Part shown: in pieces, positions 19,198 to 28,744 of the stretch
How positions within the stretch are numbered: the stretch's first letter is position 1
Layout: each line of letters opens with the position of its first letter
Assembly (NCBI RefSeq): GCF_007923265.1
Contig: NZ_VOJA01000003.1
Location: forward strand, 558,001-622,000
Source of the DNA: Francisella salimarina
GTDB lineage: Bacteria > Pseudomonadota > Gammaproteobacteria > Francisellales > Francisellaceae
Length of the DNA: 64,000 nucleotides
Reading direction: 5' to 3'
Made by a program: the position numbers and the translations under genes
The notes under the pieces: model-generated
Told to the model about the DNA's origin: nothing
What the model saw: the letters and a program-made list of their open reading frames with translations, nothing else
Database searches by the model: none

Positions 19198-20139
19198 ATG
19201 ACATTAGAACAAATCAAAGAAATTTACTCAAGACCATTAACAGAATTAATTTTACAAGCCTTAGAAATTCACAACAAAAACTTTGGTAATGATATTGAGT
19301 TATGCTCACTAAAAAGTATCAAAACTGGTACTTGCCCAGAAGACTGTAAATATTGTCCTCAAAGTGGCCATTACAATACTAGTATCGAAAAGCATAAACT
19401 ATTAGATAAAGATAGTATATTGGCAGAAGCGAAAAATGCGAAAGATGCTGGATCCAAAAGATTCTGTATGGGTGCTGCTTGGAAGCACATTCCCAAAAAA
19501 GACTTTGATCAAGTAGCTGAGATCATCACTGAAGTCAAAAATCTTGGCTTAGAAACATGTGTAACTCTAGGAAGTATCAACGCTGAGGAAGCTACTAAAT
19601 TAAAAGAAGCAGGATTAGATTATTATAATCATAATCTTGATACTTCAAGAGAATTTTATCCTGAAATAATTACCACACGCAAATTTGAAGAAAGAATTGA
19701 AACTATAAGAAACGTTGCTAACGCCGATATAAATGTCTGTTGTGGTGGTATATTAGGTATGGGCGAATCTCTAGATGATAGATTTAATTTATTACTTGAG
19801 CTATTACAATTACCCGCTGCTCCAAAAAGTATTCCTATCAATACATTAATACCTGTTAAAGGAACGCCTTTAGGAGATAAGTATACAGATGCTCAAATTG
19901 ATAGTTTTGAATTAGTAAGATTTATAGCAACTACAAGAATACTATTTCCACAAGCACGCTTGAGATTATCAGCAGGTAGAGAGAATATGTCTTTAGAGAC
20001 TCAGACTCTATGTTTTCTTGCTGGCATTAACTCAATATTTTATGGTAATAAGCTATTAACAGAGAATAATGCTACTGTTAATTCTGATAATTTTTTATTA
20101 GCTAAGCTTGGTTTGGAATCAAATGTCGAATTATGTTAA
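19198..20139 (+). CDS. bioB: Biotin synthase
   Basis: Radical-SAM enzyme inserting sulfur into dethiobiotin. The 313-residue product has the SAM-cluster motif [11 protein letters not shown], the MGAAWK segment, [28 protein letters not shown] with the second-cluster cysteines, and LSAGRENMS, whose Arg is a cluster ligand in BioB. No clear ribosome-binding site precedes the ATG. It is the first gene of bioBFCD and overlaps bioF by 7 bases. Confidence 0.96.
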   Translation: MTLEQIKEIYSRPLTELILQALEIHNKNFGNDIELCSLKSIKTGTCPEDCKYCPQSGHYNTSIEKHKLLDKDSILAEAKNAKDAGSKRFCMGAAWKHIPKKDFDQVAEIITEVKNLGLETCVTLGSINAEEATKLKEAGLDYYNHNLDTSREFYPEIITTRKFEERIETIRNVANADINVCCGGILGMGESLDDRFNLLLELLQLPAAPKSIPINTLIPVKGTPLGDKYTDAQIDSFELVRFIATTRILFPQARLRLSAGRENMSLETQTLCFLAGINSIFYGNKLLTENNATVNSDNFLLAKLGLESNVELC

Positions 20140-21251
20140 ACCTACAAGACAAATATACTCAATATCAAAAGGATAATTTATTAAGAGAGTTAACTCCTTT
20201 TGTAAAGGATGATTCTACTATTGATTTTACAACTAGCGATTATTTAGATCTATCATCAGCACACAATCTCAAAGATGCCATAGTAACTGGCTTTGATAAG
20301 TATGGTTTTGGAAGTAAGGGATCTAATATAGTCTGTGGTTACACCGATGAGACACAGCAATTTGAATATGAGTTTGCAAAGTTTGCTAACTATCCTAGAG
20401 CTATATTTTTTAGTTCAGGGTTTATGGCAAATCTTGCAATTTATTCAACACTATTTAGTAAGCATGATAGTATCTTTGCAGATAAGTATATACATGCGTC
20501 TATTATTGATGGAATCAAACTTTCACAAGCTAAACTAAAAAGATATAAACATCAACAATTAGGTCACCTTCAAGATATATATGATGGCAGAAGCTTCACT
20601 ACTACAGAAGGAGTCTTTAGTACCTCAGGTTCAATTACTCAACTTGATAAATTAGCTAAAATCACACCAGAAAAGCTTATAGTTGATGAGGCTCATAGTT
20701 TTGGAGTTTTAGGTAAAAATGGTCGTGGTGCGATCAACAGCTTTCAAATAGGTTATAAAAATTGTCCTATCTGTATTTTTCCTCTTGGTAAAGCATTTGG
20801 TGGAGTCGGTGCTGTAGTTTGTACTACAGAAGCAATTGCAGAATACCTAATACAATTTGCACGTAACTATATCTATACAACAGCATTACCACCAATGATA
20901 TTAAAAGCTGCTTTGATACAACTAAAAAACCTTGAAAAGGCTAATGATAATCGAGCAAAACTTCAACAAAATATCATTTTTTTTAATGAACTTTGTGATG
21001 ATAAAGATCTTGAACTAGTGTCTAAAGATTTATCACCTATTAGAAGTATCCAACTAAATGATGCTAATCTAGCGATTAGATTAAAGGATAAGCTCTTTGA
21101 AAATAAAATAATAGTGTCTTGTTTTAGATATCCTACAGTACCTAGAGATCAAGCTATATTGAGATTTTCACTGCATAGTAATAATACCTTTGACCAAATT
21201 CATCAGGCTTTAGAAATTATCTCAAAAGAGGTCAAATATGAACATATATGA
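20133..21251 (+). CDS. bioF: 8-amino-7-oxononanoate synthase
   Basis: PLP enzyme condensing pimeloyl thioester with alanine. The 372-residue product shows [55 protein letters not shown] and the PLP-lysine motif [12 protein letters not shown]. The start overlaps bioB by 7 bases and its end overlaps bioC by 14 bases, so translation is coupled. Some catalytic-domain positions are divergent from E. coli, but the fold-defining motifs are present. Confidence 0.93.
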   Translation: MLNLQDKYTQYQKDNLLRELTPFVKDDSTIDFTTSDYLDLSSAHNLKDAIVTGFDKYGFGSKGSNIVCGYTDETQQFEYEFAKFANYPRAIFFSSGFMANLAIYSTLFSKHDSIFADKYIHASIIDGIKLSQAKLKRYKHQQLGHLQDIYDGRSFTTTEGVFSTSGSITQLDKLAKITPEKLIVDEAHSFGVLGKNGRGAINSFQIGYKNCPICIFPLGKAFGGVGAVVCTTEAIAEYLIQFARNYIYTTALPPMILKAALIQLKNLEKANDNRAKLQQNIIFFNELCDDKDLELVSKDLSPIRSIQLNDANLAIRLKDKLFENKIIVSCFRYPTVPRDQAILRFSLHSNNTFDQIHQALEIISKEVKYEHI

Positions 21252-21972
21252 TCAAGTTAAAAGTAACTTTGCAAAAGCTACAGATTACTCTAAAAACTCA
21301 ACTATCCAAAATCAAGTACGCCAATTACTTTTAGAGCAGACACTAAACTACTCAAGACTAGTCAGCTATAATCATACTAATAATATTCTAAATTTAGGAG
21401 TACGCGACTTATCAGAGCCATTAGAACTTAATAGGATATTTTCAGCAAAGCAAATAGATGCTTGCGATATTGCTTTAACAAAAAACTCAAAATATACAAA
21501 TATAAACACACTAAAACTTAATTTTGATACAGATCTACGTCTGCTTAAAAATAGCTATGATTTAATATTTTCAAATATGTCATTTCAATGGAGTCAAGAT
21601 ATAGAAACATTAATTAAAAATCTAGCAAAAAAATTAAATAATCGTGCAATTTTAGCCTTTAGCACTGTTTTGGATAACAATTTTCATCAGGTAAAAGACA
21701 TACTAAGAATAAATAAAATGCACAGTAGTTCTAGCATTTTAGAATTTATCAGAAAATCTGACTTAAATTGTCTACATCATGAAGATTTATATTTAGATAT
21801 TAAATTCAATAACTTTAAAGAACTAACAAATCACCTAAAATCTACGGGAGTTAATACTTATACAGGAAGCAATAATAAACCTAGCTTTTCAAATATCAAA
21901 AAGTTTCTTACAAATACTGACCGTATAAACCTTAGTTATCATATTGGTTTATTTATATGTTTTAAGGAATAG
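21238..21972 (+). CDS. bioC: BioC-like malonyl-ACP O-methyltransferase
   Basis: SAM-dependent methyltransferase that starts pimeloyl synthesis by methylating malonyl-ACP. The 244-residue product has the BioC-type N-terminus VKSNFAKATDYSKNST (family FxxAxxxYd.xaxxQ), a degenerate SAM loop ILNLGVRDLSEPLEL in place of the usual glycine-rich motif, and YDLIFSNMSFQWSQD followed by LNNRAILAFST, which match BioC. Assignment rests on these motifs and its place between bioF and bioD. The partner esterase (BioH, BioJ or other) is not in this window. Confidence 0.85.
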   Translation: MNIYDQVKSNFAKATDYSKNSTIQNQVRQLLLEQTLNYSRLVSYNHTNNILNLGVRDLSEPLELNRIFSAKQIDACDIALTKNSKYTNINTLKLNFDTDLRLLKNSYDLIFSNMSFQWSQDIETLIKNLAKKLNNRAILAFSTVLDNNFHQVKDILRINKMHSSSSILEFIRKSDLNCLHHEDLYLDIKFNNFKELTNHLKSTGVNTYTGSNNKPSFSNIKKFLTNTDRINLSYHIGLFICFKE

Positions 21973-21975
21973 TTT

Positions 21976-22656
21976 ATGAAAAAGTTTTTTATAATTGGTA
22001 CTGATACTGAAGTAGGCAAAACATATATCTCGACCAAACTCATTGAAGCTTGTGAGTATGAAAATATTAAATCACTTTGTTTGAAACCTGTAGCGTCTGG
22101 ACAAAGTCAATTTTCAGATCTGTGTGAAGATGTAGAGAATATTCTAAATGCTTATAAGAACAAATTTACAGCAGATGAAGTAAACCTAATTTCATTCAGT
22201 GAAGCTGTAGCTCCACACATAGTAGCAGCAAAATCAAAAGTAGATATTTCAATTGAAAATCTCAAACAATTTATTGAAGATAAGTATACTCGTCGAGATT
22301 TAGATATTCTTTTTATCGAAGGAGCTGGTGGATTATTAACTCCATACTCAAATCATGCTACCCAGTTTGATCTAATAAAGGCTCTGCAAATACCAGTACT
22401 ACTAGTATCCGCTATAAAAGTTGGTTGCATAAACCATACCTTACTAACTATAAATGAGTTAAATCGTCATAATATTAAATTAGCTGGTTGGATTGCTAAT
22501 TGTAATAACTCAAATATCAAATACATTGATGAACAAATAAATACTATGGAAGAGCTATCAGGATATAAGTGTAGTGCAAAAATTTCTCAAAATGCTGATT
22601 ATTTAGATTTTATAGATTTATCCAAGATACTAATATCGCCAGAAGAAAATGAATAA
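21976..22656 (+). CDS. bioD: Dethiobiotin synthetase
   Basis: ATP-dependent enzyme closing the ureido ring of dethiobiotin. The 226-residue product has the P-loop [38 protein letters not shown] and [14 protein letters not shown], all BioD features. It ends the bioBFCD operon. Its last 58 bases overlap the convergent birA gene on the other strand, an unusual tail-to-tail overlap that links biotin synthesis and its regulator. Confidence 0.94.
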   Translation: MKKFFIIGTDTEVGKTYISTKLIEACEYENIKSLCLKPVASGQSQFSDLCEDVENILNAYKNKFTADEVNLISFSEAVAPHIVAAKSKVDISIENLKQFIEDKYTRRDLDILFIEGAGGLLTPYSNHATQFDLIKALQIPVLLVSAIKVGCINHTLLTINELNRHNIKLAGWIANCNNSNIKYIDEQINTMEELSGYKCSAKISQNADYLDFIDLSKILISPEENE

Positions 22657-23561
22657 TTCCCTTCACTACTCTTAATAAGAATTTCGCCATTATTTGCTAG
22701 GCCAACATAGTTACAGTTATTATAAGTTTTATCAACTAAAGCCAATGAAAACTCTTTATCTCTTAGATAATTAAGTGATTCAAATTCATTTTTAAAATAT
22801 GTAAAACCTTTATTAATAAAAACTGCTAAATCTTCTTTAATAGCCTTGATAATTTGTATAGTTAGGTTAGTTCGATTAGCATGGCGTTGAGATTGTAACT
22901 TTATTGATGTCCAATCTTTAGAAATTTCTTCATTATATTGCATATTAACATTTATACCAAAACCTATAAATAGCTTCGCTCTACCATTAATTTCGGCACT
23001 AACATTTATAATAATACCAGCTATCTTTTTATCATCTACATAGATATCATTAGGCCATTTTAATTTAGCATCTAAATTAATATTTTTTAGAACTCTTGCA
23101 ATACTGATTCCAACAACTAGGGATAATCCATTAAGTTTCGATATGTCTAACTCAACTATTTCAAGCATAGTACAGTAGATATTTTTGCCAAATGGTGAAA
23201 TCCATTTACGTTTAAATCGCCCAAATCCATCTGTTTGGAATTCTGAGATGAAAATTGCATTCTCACTATACTTAGCTTGATTTTCTATTGCATATTTTGA
23301 AGTGGAGTCTATAGAATAAAAATAGTTTATATCTTTAAAAACTTTGATTAATTCATCAACTTTGATTAGATCTAATTTTTCTTGGAGTCGATATCCAACC
23401 CTGGAGTTAGAAGATACTATTATTTGATAGTTATCCTTAAGTGCTTTGATATTTTTTGAAATTGCTGCTCTTGATATACATAACTTTTGGGCAATATCTT
23501 CACCACTTACATATTTTTTATCATCTAAAAAGGTTAATATTTGCTGTTGAGTTTTGTTCAT
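22599..23561 (-). CDS. birA: Biotin-protein ligase / biotin operon repressor
   Basis: Attaches biotin to the carrier protein of acetyl-CoA carboxylase and, with its helix-turn-helix, can repress bio genes. In 320 residues: winged helix at ~1-60 ([20 protein letters not shown]), the biotinyl-AMP loop [10 protein letters not shown] (~112-120, the GRGRRGR motif in altered form), [19 protein letters not shown] read as [22 protein letters not shown] and a C-terminal SH3-like domain. The DNA-binding domain supports control of the operator near 19,109. It is downstream of the ROK kinase gene on the same strand with a 23-base gap. Confidence 0.93.
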   Translation of the reverse strand: MNKTQQQILTFLDDKKYVSGEDIAQKLCISRAAISKNIKALKDNYQIIVSSNSRVGYRLQEKLDLIKVDELIKVFKDINYFYSIDSTSKYAIENQAKYSENAIFISEFQTDGFGRFKRKWISPFGKNIYCTMLEIVELDISKLNGLSLVVGISIARVLKNINLDAKLKWPNDIYVDDKKIAGIIINVSAEINGRAKLFIGFGINVNMQYNEEISKDWTSIKLQSQRHANRTNLTIQIIKAIKEDLAVFINKGFTYFKNEFESLNYLRDKEFSLALVDKTYNNCNYVGLANNGEILIKSSEGNYSFSSGDISILDKSIKSK

Positions 23562-23584
23562 TTAACCTTGCTCTTTTAACAAAA

Positions 23585-24469
23585 TCATAAATTGCTACTT
23601 CTATCCAAATAAACAGCTGCAGCACCAAAAACTTGGAAGTCACCTTCCGTTTCTGACCATTCTATTTTAATTTTTTTAGCTGACTGAGTAAAGGCAAATG
23701 TTTTAATCTCATCCCACATTGCTTTTTCAAAATACTCTCTAGCTGACATTATTGATCCTGCAATTATTATCACCTCTGGATCTAAAGTATACATTATAGA
23801 CTTTATTGCTACTCCAAGATGTTTACCAAATTGCTTATAGATGTCTATAGCATCGCTATCATTATTTCTTGCTCGTTTAAGGATCTCAACACCTTCAATA
23901 CCTATCTTTTTTATAAAGAATTGGCCACTACAATAATCCTCCAAGATTCCATCTAAATATGGCAACATGCCAAACTCTCCTGCTCCGCAATTAGAGTCTT
24001 TTAGTAAAGAGCCTTTATTGATAATACCGCCACCAATACCCGTGCCTATTGTAATACCAACAAAATTTTCATGCTCTTTGCCCTTGCCATATAGTCTTTG
24101 ACCTATAGCAAAACAATTAGCATCATTATCTATAAAAACTGGTACTTTAAACTTTGCCTCTAGTATTTCTTTTAGATGAATCTCTTGCCATGATTTGATA
24201 TTTTGCACATCGTATACAATTCCCTTTTCTCGATCTGCAACACTAGGAATACCAACGCCTATGCCCTCTACTTCAGAAGTGATAACTTTTGCTATAGTAT
24301 CTATGACAACATCAATAACAGATTGAGCATTATGTTCTGCATCTGGCGGAATTTTGCTCAAGTAAGAGTCTAATAAATTTTCTCCACATACCCTACCAGC
24401 ATTGACTTTAGTGCCACCGATATCAACACCAACCACAGTTCTATTCTTAATTTGAATTTCTTTACTCAT
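23585..24469 (-). CDS. ROK-family sugar kinase
   Basis: Cytoplasmic ATP-dependent sugar kinase of 294 residues. It has the phosphate motif VGVDIGGTKVNAG, VFIDNDANCFAIGQRLYG with the catalytic aspartate, GITIGTGIGGGIINKG and GAGEFGML. The zinc-binding CxCGxxGC signature found in most ROK proteins is not present: this site reads DGILEDYCSG. The GEFGM site holds methionine where a zinc histidine is usual. It follows the FHS-type sugar transporter by 11 bases, so substrate is probably the imported sugar; glucose, fructose or an amino sugar are all possible. Confidence 0.82.
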   Translation of the reverse strand: MSKEIQIKNRTVVGVDIGGTKVNAGRVCGENLLDSYLSKIPPDAEHNAQSVIDVVIDTIAKVITSEVEGIGVGIPSVADREKGIVYDVQNIKSWQEIHLKEILEAKFKVPVFIDNDANCFAIGQRLYGKGKEHENFVGITIGTGIGGGIINKGSLLKDSNCGAGEFGMLPYLDGILEDYCSGQFFIKKIGIEGVEILKRARNNDSDAIDIYKQFGKHLGVAIKSIMYTLDPEVIIIAGSIMSAREYFEKAMWDEIKTFAFTQSAKKIKIEWSETEGDFQVFGAAAVYLDRSSNL

Positions 24470-24480
24470 ATCACTTCAAC

Positions 24481-25731
24481 TTATTTTTTAAATAATTCTG
24501 TTAGCTTTATAGTTTTATTGTCAATTAATGGCTTAGCTGTTATGGCTACATATAAAATATATATTATAGTTAGATATACAAAACACATTCCTATTCTTAA
24601 GCCTAAGATATCTCCAATATTACCAACCACTAATGGCACTATAGCACCACCAATTATCCCCGTACAGAATATTCCTGATACTGTTCCATGATGTGATTTT
24701 AGAGAATTCATTCCTAATGAGAAAACCCCTCCGTACATTATCGATGTTAAGAAACCACAAACAGGGAAAAATATCAAAGCCATAGTAGCCGTTCCAAATA
24801 ATGCTAGAGACAATGATATTAGTTGTAAGATTAGAAATACTTTCAAAATATTTTTGACATTATATAGTTTCAATAAAACTATACCTAAAATACCGCCAAC
24901 ACATTGCATGATCCAGAATAATGCTACAGTAGTATTGCCTACAGTTTCGGTATTAAAGCCATGATAGTCACTCAAGAATTTAGAAATCCAGACACTAATT
25001 CCTTGTTCTTGACCAACATAAGCAAAGATCGCTAAAAAATATATTATTACGACTTTATTTTTTAGAAGATGTAATACAGTAGCAAAACCTTCTAATTTCT
25101 CATCTTCCTTCAACTGAACTTTTGGAAACTTAATTAAAGCAATAAATATTACTAGCAAAAACATTACAATTGCATTGAACCAATAAATAGCAACCCAACT
25201 AAAGTTTGTCCCTGTTAGCTTATTAAAAAATAGTAAAAAATAATTACTATCTCCAGAATATGGAAGATTCATAACTAAATAAGAAAGTACAAATGGACTA
25301 ACAAATGATGCCCCACCAAAAAATACTTGCTGTAATACAGAGAAAAATGAGTAATTCTCCTCTCCACCAGCAACTCTTAATAAAGGCCAAAATGCTACCT
25401 GTAAAATAGTAGCCGCTGTCCCAACAGTAAATAAACTTACGATATAAGTAAGATAGCTAACTTTTAGACAGAATAAAATTGAACCCAGAGAGCCCAATAA
25501 AAAAGCAAATAAGATCATCTTTTTAGATCCATATTTCTCTAGCGCATAACCTGCAGGAATAGAAATAATATATGCTATAAAAAATGCAAAAGGTAATACC
25601 CCAGCTTGCGAAAGTGTCAAATGCAGATCGTTAGTTGCATCTGGGATTATAGGTCCTAAAATATTAGTCACAAATGATACAGCAAAAAAGCCAATCATCA
25701 CCACAGATACTATTAAATAGTTTTTTTTCAT
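24481..25731 (-). CDS. FHS-family MFS sugar transporter
   Basis: Inner-membrane symporter of 416 residues with about 12 helices. It matches the fucose-permease (FHS) pattern: ILGPIIPDATNDL in the first loop, FFIAYIISIPAGYALEKYG (helix 2), TVGTAATILQVAFWPLL (helix 4) and AYVGQEQGISVWISKFL (helix 7), the last being characteristic of the family. It leads the operon transporter, ROK kinase, birA, suggesting uptake and phosphorylation of one sugar. The exact sugar is not evident. It is divergent from adc across a 268-base AT-rich region. Confidence 0.82.
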   Translation of the reverse strand: MKKNYLIVSVVMIGFFAVSFVTNILGPIIPDATNDLHLTLSQAGVLPFAFFIAYIISIPAGYALEKYGSKKMILFAFLLGSLGSILFCLKVSYLTYIVSLFTVGTAATILQVAFWPLLRVAGGEENYSFFSVLQQVFFGGASFVSPFVLSYLVMNLPYSGDSNYFLLFFNKLTGTNFSWVAIYWFNAIVMFLLVIFIALIKFPKVQLKEDEKLEGFATVLHLLKNKVVIIYFLAIFAYVGQEQGISVWISKFLSDYHGFNTETVGNTTVALFWIMQCVGGILGIVLLKLYNVKNILKVFLILQLISLSLALFGTATMALIFFPVCGFLTSIMYGGVFSLGMNSLKSHHGTVSGIFCTGIIGGAIVPLVVGNIGDILGLRIGMCFVYLTIIYILYVAITAKPLIDNKTIKLTELFKK

Positions 25732-25999
25732 AAAATTTGCCTCAAAAAATTTCTAAGTATGAACCCGTTGCCTTAAATTACCACTTAATAAAATTATAAG
25801 ATAATCAAAAGCTTACTTTTAACAAATATAATACATAATTCAAGTTTATACTATTAAATAGATATTTTTATAGAGTATTTTTAATTCAAAAAATGGTAAA
25901 TATACTTTTTAATCAAACATCTTTGAGTTATTACTATTACTAAAAAAAATATTAAAGCTTATAATATTAACTGGAACAAAAACAATTCTGGAGATCTAA

Positions 26000-26740
26000 A
26001 TGAAAATAGAAGATGTTAAAAAAAATGTTTTTTCGATGCCGCTAGTATCACCTACAGCAAATAGAATAGCTTATAAATTCACTAATAGAGAATATTTCAT
26101 AATCGACTATATGGCTGATATAGAAATCCTAAAAAAATATGTACCAGAGCCTCTTAAGCCAACTGGTCTTGTAAAATTTGAATTCATGAAAATGCATGAT
26201 GCTAATGGTTTTGGTAGTTTTAATGAAGCTGGACAACTTATCGAAGTTGAATTTGAGGGTAAGAAAGGCTTATATTCTCACATCATGCTATTAGATAATT
26301 TACCATCAATTGCAGCTGGTCGTGAAATATGGGGCTTTCCAAAAAAATATGCTCACCCTACCCTTACAGTAGATTCTGATACATTATTAGGGACAGTAAA
26401 ATATAATAGTGTTGATGTGGCTTTTGGAACAATGGGATATAAATATCAAGAGCTTAATAAAGATGCTATCAAAAAATCGCTAGAAGAAACCCCTAACTTC
26501 TTACTTAAAACCATACCTCATGTTAATGGTAGAGATGTAAGTATTTGTGAACTTGTTAAATACCATGTTAAAGATGTAACTGTAAAAGGTGCATGGACTG
26601 GGCCTGTAGATTTACAAGTATTTAACCATGTTCAAGCGGCTCTTCATCATTTACCAGTTTTAGAAATTGTCAAAGGCTCTCACTTTATCGCTGATGTTAC
26701 ATTAGGTTTTGGTGAAGTAGTTTTTGATTATCTTAAGTAG
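26000..26740 (+). CDS. adc: Acetoacetate decarboxylase
   Basis: Schiff-base enzyme that decarboxylates acetoacetate to acetone and CO2. The 246-residue product has the expected fold and the catalytic lysine pair in GREIWGFPKKYAHP. Glu residues near the active site lie in EFEGKKG and the preceding strand. A GGAGAT element precedes the ATG. The close position to 3-hydroxybutyrate dehydrogenase (1.2 kb away) suggests a ketone-body-like degradation branch. It is divergent from the sugar transporter gene. Confidence 0.92.
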   Translation: MKIEDVKKNVFSMPLVSPTANRIAYKFTNREYFIIDYMADIEILKKYVPEPLKPTGLVKFEFMKMHDANGFGSFNEAGQLIEVEFEGKKGLYSHIMLLDNLPSIAAGREIWGFPKKYAHPTLTVDSDTLLGTVKYNSVDVAFGTMGYKYQELNKDAIKKSLEETPNFLLKTIPHVNGRDVSICELVKYHVKDVTVKGAWTGPVDLQVFNHVQAALHHLPVLEIVKGSHFIADVTLGFGEVVFDYLK

Positions 26741-26747
26741 TACTTTC

Positions 26748-27752
26748 CTAGATTCTTTTTAAAATTGTTCTTATATTTTTTGATAGTATTATTATTGTAG
26801 CTACTATGACTATACCTATGACAGTATAAATTAATCTAGATAAGCTTATCTCATACCCGGATAAATGTGCTAATTTTAAGAGCATCGCAATAAATATTGT
26901 CAGAAAGAATACATAGCTTCCATAATGCTTAATAATACAACATATAGTAAAAAATGTTGTTATAAACAAAATCATCCAAATGGTATAAGCATTTGATAGA
27001 TATATAGCTAAAGGTATAGCAAATAATGATCCTATTATAGTACCTATCAAACGATGTTTAATAGCTGTAGATGATCTAATTACATCCGGTTTAAATATTA
27101 ATAAAACTGTCATAGGTACCCAGTATCCTATTTCAATGTCAAAGTAAATCGATATAAAGTTACCTATAATTAAACCAAGTGATAAACTAACCGCATAAAT
27201 AGTAGAATCTATATCAGGCAGTATTCTTATACTTCTATAATTATCATCAAAAGTATCTTTTATACTTATTTTTTTTAGAATAAATACCAAAACTATTATA
27301 AATACTAATGCTCCTATTAGTGTAAATAATCCTATGAGTATTGAATCTTTAACATTAGCATTAAATCCAGTTCCTATGACATACATATCAGCAATAAAGA
27401 GAATGCCATTAGCAAAAACCAAATCTGATTTTGCAGTATAGCCAATCAAAAAAGAAAATCCTAATAGTATAAGTGAACTTGTAATTAAATCATGTGAATA
27501 ATAACTACCTAAAGATATTGCTATACTCATACAAAATATAAATAATACTCCTGCATATAGCCTAAATTTAATACTATGATTGCGTATTGAAACTTGATGA
27601 AGTGCTACTACAAAACATCCTAATGCTGCAAATAAGCCGTAAATATTTTGTAGGTCTAAGACAACTTGTAAAACTGTAAAAAAACCTATTACCAAAGAGG
27701 CAGTAATGCCTAAGATAATACTGTTCTTTTTAAGACATATATATTTTGACAT
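26748..27752 (-). CDS. FUSC-family inner-membrane protein
   Basis: Multi-pass protein of 334 residues with about ten hydrophobic segments in two groups. The segment GYWVPMTVLLIFKPDVIRSS followed by AIKHRLIGTIIGSLFAIPL is the FUSC/aromatic-acid-exporter signature. Related proteins (YccS, AaeB, FusC) are long; this one is short and lacks the large cytoplasmic domain. The gene ends 8 bases from the adc stop on the opposite strand. Function is probably export of a small acid or amphiphile, but this is inferred from family only. Confidence 0.75.
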   Translation of the reverse strand: MSKYICLKKNSIILGITASLVIGFFTVLQVVLDLQNIYGLFAALGCFVVALHQVSIRNHSIKFRLYAGVLFIFCMSIAISLGSYYSHDLITSSLILLGFSFLIGYTAKSDLVFANGILFIADMYVIGTGFNANVKDSILIGLFTLIGALVFIIVLVFILKKISIKDTFDDNYRSIRILPDIDSTIYAVSLSLGLIIGNFISIYFDIEIGYWVPMTVLLIFKPDVIRSSTAIKHRLIGTIIGSLFAIPLAIYLSNAYTIWMILFITTFFTICCIIKHYGSYVFFLTIFIAMLLKLAHLSGYEISLSRLIYTVIGIVIVATIIILSKNIRTILKRI

Positions 27753-27900
27753 AAAGCATCGTTGATCTAAAATAATATAAATTATATATATGATTACTAC
27801 TATTAATCTATTATTTTTTATTTATATGTCATATATCTGATGATTAGTGATATATAATAACATTATGTAATTAAAATATTTTTGTTAGGAGATTTTTATT

Positions 27901-28683
27901 ATGTCAGTTAAAAATAAAGTGACTTTAATTACCGGAGCTGCATCAGGTCTTGGACTAGGTATGGCGACAGAATTTGCAAAACAAGGAGCTAAAGTTGTAA
28001 TTGCAGATTTGGATTTAGAAAAGTCGCAAGAAGTAGCTATAAATTTATCATCAAAATATGATGTAGAAACTATGGCTGTACAAATGGATGTAACAAATGA
28101 AGACCAAGTAAAATCAGGTGTAGATCAAACTGTTAAAAAATTTGGTCGTATTGATACTGTGATTAATAACGCAGGTATTCAAATAATATCACCTATAGTA
28201 GATTTTAGTGTATCAGCTTGGAAAAAATTATTTGATATTCATATGACTGGTACATTACTTGTAACTCAAGCAGCTATGAGGCATATGATTGAACTAAAAA
28301 CTGGTGGTAGAATTATAGTTGTAGGTTCTGTTCACTCAGTTCTTGCATCAAAAAATAAAGCTGCGTATGTAGCAGCAAAGCATGCTCAAGTTGGCTTTGT
28401 CAGAGCTCTTGCTAAAGAAGGTGCTGAGCATAATATATCTTCAAACCTAATTGGCCCTGGGTTTGTGCTAACTCCATTAGTAGAAAAACAAATACCAGAA
28501 CAGGCAAAAGAGCTAAACATCAGTGAAGAAGAAGTGGTCAAAAATGTTATGCTTGGTGGTACTGTTGATGGTGAATTTACAACTGTTCAAGATATTGCTG
28601 ATACAGCTATATTCTTAGCTGGATTTAAGACTAATGCTCTAACAGGTCAGAAGATTTTGGTAAGTCATGGTTGGGGAATGTAA
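27901..28683 (+). CDS. bdhA: 3-hydroxybutyrate dehydrogenase (SDR family)
   Basis: NAD-dependent dehydrogenase interconverting 3-hydroxybutyrate and acetoacetate. The 260-residue SDR has TGAASGLGLGMATEF, NNAGIQIISPI, catalytic Ser in VVGSVHSVLASK, YVAAKHAQVG with catalytic Tyr-Lys, and the substrate-binding region GPGFVLTPLVEKQIPEQAK, which is specific to 3-hydroxybutyrate dehydrogenases. AGGAG precedes the ATG and TATAAT sits about 45 bases upstream. It makes acetoacetate, the substrate of the nearby decarboxylase. Confidence 0.9.
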   Translation: MSVKNKVTLITGAASGLGLGMATEFAKQGAKVVIADLDLEKSQEVAINLSSKYDVETMAVQMDVTNEDQVKSGVDQTVKKFGRIDTVINNAGIQIISPIVDFSVSAWKKLFDIHMTGTLLVTQAAMRHMIELKTGGRIIVVGSVHSVLASKNKAAYVAAKHAQVGFVRALAKEGAEHNISSNLIGPGFVLTPLVEKQIPEQAKELNISEEEVVKNVMLGGTVDGEFTTVQDIADTAIFLAGFKTNALTGQKILVSHGWGM

Positions 28684-28744
28684 ACAAAGCTAATACTTCT
28701 GTGATATATTTATTATCATATTAATTATTATTCTAAAACTGTAG

